NCBI RefSeq assembly: GCF_000772965.1
Contig: NZ_JPVQ01000025.1
Location: 1 to 54,340, forward strand
Direction: 5' to 3'
Source: Ureibacillus massiliensis 4400831 = CIP 108448 = CCUG 49529
GTDB lineage: Bacteria > Bacillota > Bacilli > Bacillales_A > Planococcaceae
Length of the DNA stretch: 54,340 bases
Under the pieces are notes generated by a model, which saw only the letters and a list, made by a program, of their open reading frames with translations, was not told the DNA's origin and ran no database searches. The position numbers were made by a program, and so were the translations under genes. Position 1 is the first letter of the stretch; each line of letters begins with the position of its first letter. Shown one piece after another: positions 49,915-54,340 of this stretch.

Positions 49915-51270
49915 TTAAATTCCGAAAAGTTGTAAAGTGATAAAGCCAGATGCATAGTAAACCATAAATTGTGCTCCAGCTCCAAATCCTAATACACGGT
50001 TTAGTAATCCACCGACAATCGCAACTGTAAATGTTAAAATGACGCCAGTAAATCCAGCTTCATAAAATGCTAATAAAGTCGTTAACCCTAGGAACATTGC
50101 AACAATGGCTTCTTGACTTACAAGTTTCATTACTAATACTGCTGCTTTACGTGCATAGTTCATTGTAAATGGATATGCAATGAGTGATGCAACTGTAATT
50201 CCAATTAAACCAAAAATGAAGAAGTCCCATGATGTTAAATAACTGTGTAAATTATTGATCGGTTCTGTTGTAAACACAGGAGGTGCATTAAATAGTGCTG
50301 CTGCAGGTCCAAGAGCAACTGGACTCAATGGAATACCAAATGCAATTAAAGGGATTAGTGCTTCTGCAATATATGTTGATTCTGTTACACCATTCATGAC
50401 GGAAAGACTTGTTGTCGATTTCTTATATGCCCCTTTTATACGTGAACCAACAGCTTCCCCCATTAACGACGTCATTCCAACTGGACTAAAAACAAATGTT
50501 AGAGATGATATAAAAGTCGCTATAGCTGTAAGTATCTTTTGAAGTTTCGTTAAAATTTTAAATGGATTGGGAAAATAGCCTTTCCATGATTTTGTTTCAG
50601 GAGCCAGATGATATTCTTTTGGCTTATCTCGTAGCACATTCAACCTCGCACTTGAAGAAGCTGCAATTAAAATATCATAAACCATAGGCCCAACTGCAAT
50701 TCCTAGGAAAAAGTTAATAGATAAATGATGATCTAATGCTGCAAAAGTAAGTTGGTCCACACTTTTAATGAAAAATGCAAAAGGTATAATAACTAATACA
50801 CTTGCCCATTTCCCTTTAGAAAAATATGCAATTAAAACTGCTGCTAACGTAAAGATAATTCCGGATGATGCTGTGAAGAAATCTGCAAATTGACCTAAAA
50901 ATTGTCCTAATAATACTGCTGTTGGTAAAGCGATAAATGCACCGATAATTCCACCTGAAAGCATTTTTCTCAATGCTACATGGGGCATCCCCATACGTCT
51001 AAGAGTTGTTGCATGGTCAAGTAAAGGAACAGCTAATGTGTCACCTGGAATACCCATTAACGCAGTAGGTACCGAATGGGTTAAATGCTTTGCAAGTACT
51101 GCCGCTAAGAAAAATGCAAGAACACCTTCAGGAGGAGCGCCTAATAGAACGACAATTAATGTTGTTGGGACAAGGGTTGCAGTTTCATCGGTACCAGAAA
51201 TAAAACCAAGAATCGAAAACAATACACCGCCAAGAACTGCAAGTAAAAATGCAATGATAAAAACGCTCAT
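49915..51270 (-). CDS. TctA-family (tripartite tricarboxylate-type) transporter large subunit
   Basis: A 451-aa, Gly-rich protein with about 11-12 membrane segments. It has the family's duplicated motif region, GIPGDTLAVPLLDHATTLRR in the first half and AFGIPLSPVALGPAAALF in the second. Start ATG with GGAGG 8 nt upstream. It is the last gene of mvaA - small membrane protein - this gene, with 3-nt gaps. No TctC-type binding protein is in the window. Carboxylate import is the family role; mevalonate or another substrate of the HMG-CoA reductase pathway is the natural guess. Confidence 0.8.
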   Translation of the reverse strand: MSVFIIAFLLAVLGGVLFSILGFISGTDETATLVPTTLIVVLLGAPPEGVLAFFLAAVLAKHLTHSVPTALMGIPGDTLAVPLLDHATTLRRMGMPHVALRKMLSGGIIGAFIALPTAVLLGQFLGQFADFFTASSGIIFTLAAVLIAYFSKGKWASVLVIIPFAFFIKSVDQLTFAALDHHLSINFFLGIAVGPMVYDILIAASSSARLNVLRDKPKEYHLAPETKSWKGYFPNPFKILTKLQKILTAIATFISSLTFVFSPVGMTSLMGEAVGSRIKGAYKKSTTSLSVMNGVTESTYIAEALIPLIAFGIPLSPVALGPAAALFNAPPVFTTEPINNLHSYLTSWDFFIFGLIGITVASLIAYPFTMNYARKAAVLVMKLVSQEAIVAMFLGLTTLLAFYEAGFTGVILTFTVAIVGGLLNRVLGFGAGAQFMVYYASGFITLQLFGI

Positions 51271-51273
51271 CTG

Positions 51274-51726
51274 TTAATCCTCCTTCCTTTTACTGTTGAA
51301 AATCGATAAAACGCCTAAATCTTCTAGTTCCTTTTTCGTAGTAGGATCTTCTTCAATTAAGCGGAGCTCTTCATCAATGTCTAGCTGTAAACTACTAAAC
51401 ACTTCTTCCATGTTTTCATACGAAATTTCTTCATCTACTAATATTCTTTTTGGTCTAAAAATAAATGAATTAATAACAAGCATGATCACTGTACCCGCAA
51501 TCCCTAACAACAAAGAATAGGAATCTACCATTTGCTCATCTGCTATTTGTGGGAAAATCCACTGACCAATTAAAAATCCAGCCAAACTGATTAAAACACT
51601 AAAAATAATGGCTGTAATTAATTGGTTTCCAGAAATGGTGTCACCTAAAATTTCAACATATTGCTCTTTATGTTCCCCCTTAGACTCTTCAAGCTCAGGT
51701 TTCTTTTTATCTATTTGTGAAACCAT
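51274..51726 (-). CDS. Small membrane protein, probable TctB-like subunit
   Basis: A 150-aa protein. A charged N-terminus precedes two membrane helices (about 35-56 and 70-92), and a long acidic C-terminal tail follows (LDIDEELRLIEEDPTTKKE). It sits between the HMG-CoA reductase and TctA-like genes, with GGAGGGG before its start, and is presumably the small subunit of that transporter. Classical TctB has four helices, so this is a shorter or different type. Confidence 0.65.
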   Translation of the reverse strand: MVSQIDKKKPELEESKGEHKEQYVEILGDTISGNQLITAIIFSVLISLAGFLIGQWIFPQIADEQMVDSYSLLLGIAGTVIMLVINSFIFRPKRILVDEEISYENMEEVFSSLQLDIDEELRLIEEDPTTKKELEDLGVLSIFNSKRKED

Positions 51727-51729
51727 GAC

Positions 51730-52998
51730 TCACCCCTCCTTTTGAATTTCTTTTGTAATTTCAAGAATTCGATCAAATCGAATATCTTTTTCCTCAAAGG
51801 CTTTTTGTACAATTAAATCTATATTTTCAAAAGTGGCACCAGCCATTAAGGACAAATTTTTTGCATGTAATCGCATATGTCCCGATTGAATACCTTCTGC
51901 TGACAAAGCACGTAAGCTTGCTAAATTTTCTGCTAACCCTACCGCTGCGATCATTCCGGCTAATTGTTCAGAGGATGTAACACCCATTATCTTTAAAGCC
52001 GCTTTTGCTACAGGATGTGATTTAGTTGCTCCTCCAACGATTCCAACCGCCATTGGTAACTCGATCGAACCAACTAAATTTCCTTCATGATTTACTTCCC
52101 ATGTAGTTAGTGAACGGTATCTTCCAGTTCTTGCCGCATAGGAATGAGCGCCAGCCTCTATCGCTCTCGTATCATTACCAGTTGCAAGGACAACGGAAGT
52201 AATTCCATTCATTATTCCCTTATTATGCGTTGCAGCACGATAAGGATCTGCATCAGCAAATTCATAGGCGCTTACTATATTTTTAACAACCTCTTCTCCA
52301 CCAAGATCCCTCGTTGAAAATACACCTCTTGCGCGGATTAAACGCTTATCTGCTAAATTAGTAATGATACGTAATACAACTCGACCACCAGTTATTTTTT
52401 CGATTAAAGGTGATACATGTTCAGCCATTGTGTTAACTGCATTTGCACCCATTGCATCCTTTGTATCAACGATTAAATGAATGACAAGCATTGTTTCTTT
52501 CACAGTATTAATAAGATGTACTTCTACATCTTTTACTCCTCCACCAAGCTGCACAAGAGTTGGATCCTTCAAATTACATGTTTCAATGATTTTATCTTTA
52601 TTTTCATAGATTCTTGACTTTGCTGCGTGAGGGTCCACAACATCCAAAACCTGTACTTGTCCTCTCATGATGGAGCCTGTTGAAGACGTAAAAATTCCTC
52701 CTAAATCATAAGAAGTCCGCGCAGCATTGCTTGCAGCGGCAATAACAGAAGGCTCTTCGGTCGCCATTGGAATAAAGACATCTTTCCCGTTAACTTTAAA
52801 ATTTGCTGCAATTCCTATCGGTAGACTAAATTGTCCTATAACATTTTCCACCATAGAATTTGCCAATGTCATAGGAAAAGGTGACTTACCGGATAGAATT
52901 GCTTTTTCTTCTTCTGTTAAACCTTTATCCATCGTTACAATTTCAAATCGTTCTTCAATCGATAGTTTAAAGAAACCTTTAATTCTAGAAGACTCCAT
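51730..52998 (-). CDS. mvaA: Hydroxymethylglutaryl-CoA reductase, class II
   Basis: A 422-aa enzyme with all class II signatures. Catalytic Glu is in ENVIGQFSLPIGIA (residue 51), Lys in ATHNKGIMNG, Asp in LATGNDTRAIEAGAH and His in IQSGHMRLHAKN; the cofactor motif is DAMGANAVNT. It interconverts HMG-CoA and mevalonate. Class II enzymes serve mevalonate synthesis in cocci or, as in Pseudomonas mevalonii, mevalonate breakdown. No other mevalonate-pathway gene is in this window, and the operon partner is a carboxylate-type transporter, so a catabolic role is favoured. Start ATG 52998 is 9 nt after AAGGAG; GTG 53004 is too close. Confidence 0.93.
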   Translation of the reverse strand: MESSRIKGFFKLSIEERFEIVTMDKGLTEEEKAILSGKSPFPMTLANSMVENVIGQFSLPIGIAANFKVNGKDVFIPMATEEPSVIAAASNAARTSYDLGGIFTSSTGSIMRGQVQVLDVVDPHAAKSRIYENKDKIIETCNLKDPTLVQLGGGVKDVEVHLINTVKETMLVIHLIVDTKDAMGANAVNTMAEHVSPLIEKITGGRVVLRIITNLADKRLIRARGVFSTRDLGGEEVVKNIVSAYEFADADPYRAATHNKGIMNGITSVVLATGNDTRAIEAGAHSYAARTGRYRSLTTWEVNHEGNLVGSIELPMAVGIVGGATKSHPVAKAALKIMGVTSSEQLAGMIAAVGLAENLASLRALSAEGIQSGHMRLHAKNLSLMAGATFENIDLIVQKAFEEKDIRFDRILEITKEIQKEG

Positions 52999-53500
52999 AT
53001 CCACACTCTCCTTATTTGTACAACTTTTTCATTAACTTGAAGCTGTACTTTAAATTTGATAATGCTTCATTTTATTGATTTAACATATTTAGAAATAACA
53101 ATTTTGGAAAAACTATATGACTCTAATTAGAAAGGTAAATATGCATTTCACACTATGTAGCAATTTATAAACCTCAAAAAACAAATAAAAGACTTAGCGC
53201 ATGCGTCTATGAAACAAATAGATTTCTATTTGCTTTCATATTGCTGCACTAAGTCTTAAAGGTTTGTAAGAAGAGAGTTACTTCTCCTTACTATTTAAAA
53301 CTTGCGACTTATGAATTGTATATCATAAATAAATGTTACGACAAATTCTGCTTTGAGTCAATAATATTCTTAAAAATTCATTTTTTAACTAAAATAACAC
53401 TTTCGTTTCCGTTTACTTATTTTATTTATTTGAAATCTTTTATTATAACACTCACTTGACTCGTTAGTTCTTCTTTAAAACTATATACAAAATAAACAGC
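52999..53500. other. Intergenic gap with long hairpin
   Basis: About 500 bp without a gene, between VanZ and mvaA (both leftward). It holds the mvaA promoter region and the long inverted structure at 53168-53266. The stretch 53270-53500 is A/T-rich and shows nothing else. Confidence 0.5.
53168..53266. repeat. Long nested hairpin of about 97 bp
   Basis: Three nested stems: AAACCT / AGGTTT outermost, AAGACTTAG / CTAAGTCTT in the middle, and ATGAAACAAATAG / CTATTTGCTTTCAT at the tip. It may be the terminator of the VanZ gene, a leader structure of mvaA, or a short palindromic mobile repeat. Confidence 0.55.
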
Positions 53501-54004
53501 TTACTTTCTAACCATAGCTCTAAATATTTTGTATGCAATATACCCTAGCGCTCCTCCAAGTGTATTGGTAATCAAGTCCGTAACGTCAAAAATCCTCATT
53601 TGTACACCGTTCCACCATACACTTAACAATTGGTAGCTTTCGATAAAAAAGCTAAAAAGAAAAGTTGCAAAAACTGTTTTTACGAAACCCTTCTGTTTAA
53701 TGAGGGGAAATAATAGACCAAAAGGAAACATCATAAGGATATTTAAATAAATCTCGCGAAATGCACCATCATACTTTAACCTTAAATCTCTAAATGGCAT
53801 AAAATTGGCAGTCTCCATAAACCAATCGTTTGTACCGCTAAATGGGATAGTAAAAGGCATCACAGTAACATATAATACTAACACCATATAAAAATACATA
53901 ATTGAAAAAAGCGCTACACTTTTTCCATTCTTTACTTTTTTCCATTTTCGAATTAAGAAAACATATACTATTCCTAATAAAATAAAATCTATAAAATAAA
54001 CCAA
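53501..54004 (-). CDS. VanZ-family membrane protein
   Basis: A 167-aa protein with five membrane helices and the VanZ pattern: MPFRDLRLKY after NFMPF, EIYLNILMMFPFGLLFPLI, FSFFIESYQLL, and the C-terminal RIFDVTDLITNTLGGALGYI. VanZ-like proteins are linked to teicoplanin tolerance and envelope traits; no other van genes occur nearby, so this is a housekeeping paralog. It starts at TTG 54004 with AAGGAG 9 nt upstream. Confidence 0.9.
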   Translation of the reverse strand: MVYFIDFILLGIVYVFLIRKWKKVKNGKSVALFSIMYFYMVLVLYVTVMPFTIPFSGTNDWFMETANFMPFRDLRLKYDGAFREIYLNILMMFPFGLLFPLIKQKGFVKTVFATFLFSFFIESYQLLSVWWNGVQMRIFDVTDLITNTLGGALGYIAYKIFRAMVRK

Positions 54005-54340
54005 TTTTTAAATCTCCTTAACTTCATTGCTTTCATTTAAAGTAAGTTATTATATATTAATATTTACTAATTTAATAAGACTATAAAAATTAGCTAATGT
54101 ACTTTAATTATATGTAAGTGGTAATATTACTTATTAAATTTATTTAGGGATATATATAAAACATGACTATTAAAGAAAAGTTTACCCCAAACAACATTAA
54201 TACCTTTAGCATTGGTCGTTGGGCACTTAATCGAATTACCTGTACTTACTATTTATTTCACAAAATTTATTAGCAATAAGAAAATCGAAAGTAATCGAGT
54301 AGAGGGAAAATAAGTTAACTAATTTTCGCCCCTCTCACAA
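54005..54340. other. Right edge, A/T-rich with a gene remnant
   Basis: 54005-54166 shows no gene. The frame at 54167-54313 is described separately. The window ends 27 bp later. Confidence 0.4.
54167..54313 (+). pseudogene. C-terminal remnant of a membrane transporter
   Basis: An open frame without a start reads LPQTTLIPLALVVGHLIELP and then VLTIYFTKFISNKK..., a membrane helix with a conserved-looking Gly-His/Pro pattern and a basic tail. It resembles the last helix of a multi-pass ion carrier (ACR3/bile-acid-symporter-like ends are one possibility). A stop at 54164 precludes a longer protein. Probably the tail of a deleted gene. Confidence 0.3.

Overview
The window is low-GC, spore-former DNA. 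It carries a gerA-type germination operon, a small acid-soluble spore protein-like gene, frequent TTG/GTG starts behind strong GGAGG ribosome sites, and the yneR-plsY / parE-parC neighbourhood known from Bacillus subtilis. A Bacillales chromosome fits, most likely Planococcaceae/Lysinibacillus-like. The genus is an inference; there is no rRNA or tRNA in the window.

Layout. (1) 1-4.2 kb: a membrane transporter, a CapA-type lipoprotein phosphatase that appears to start at ATT, a spore protein and an HSL-type esterase. (2) 4.2-14.7 kb: a c-di-GMP / two-component block. It holds a multi-PAS diguanylate cyclase, a stand-alone EAL phosphodiesterase, a REC-GGDEF-EAL-LuxR response regulator, a 1081-aa hybrid histidine kinase with two receivers, and a CheR-like methyltransferase. 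The first two genes share a palindrome-containing upstream element. (3) 14.8-22.1 kb: gerXA-gerXB-gerXC, a VanW-family lipoprotein and a chemoreceptor with a structured leader. (4) 22.1-32 kb: housekeeping genes (YtcJ-like amidohydrolase, SDR, DUF1906-like protein, yneR, plsY, parE, parC). (5) 32.1-36.2 kb: a foreign-looking patch. An EamA exporter gene is cut off and joined to the tail of a permease gene, followed by a bacteriocin-type ABC transporter and an array of paired 19-bp repeats on a 23-bp period. (6) 36.2-44.6 kb: a complete Tn3-family transposon (36210-42594; about 126-bp terminal inverted repeats; GTTAT duplication) inserted two codons before the end of a lipoprotein gene. An IS3-family element sits in front of the same lipoprotein gene. 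(7) 44.8-49.6 kb: small accessory genes, a DinB protein divergent from a frameshifted YobV/YafY-type regulator, and a toxin-antitoxin-like pair. (8) 49.9-54.3 kb: a class II HMG-CoA reductase in an operon with a TctA-like transporter, a VanZ protein and the tail of a lost transporter gene.

How it works together. The signalling block could sense a stimulus through the hybrid kinase and pass phosphate to a regulator that can make c-di-GMP, break it down and bind DNA. The HMG-CoA reductase operon looks like import and breakdown of mevalonate or a related acid. Three separate frameshifts, all in poly-A runs, are either recent gene decay or homopolymer sequencing errors and should be checked on reads.
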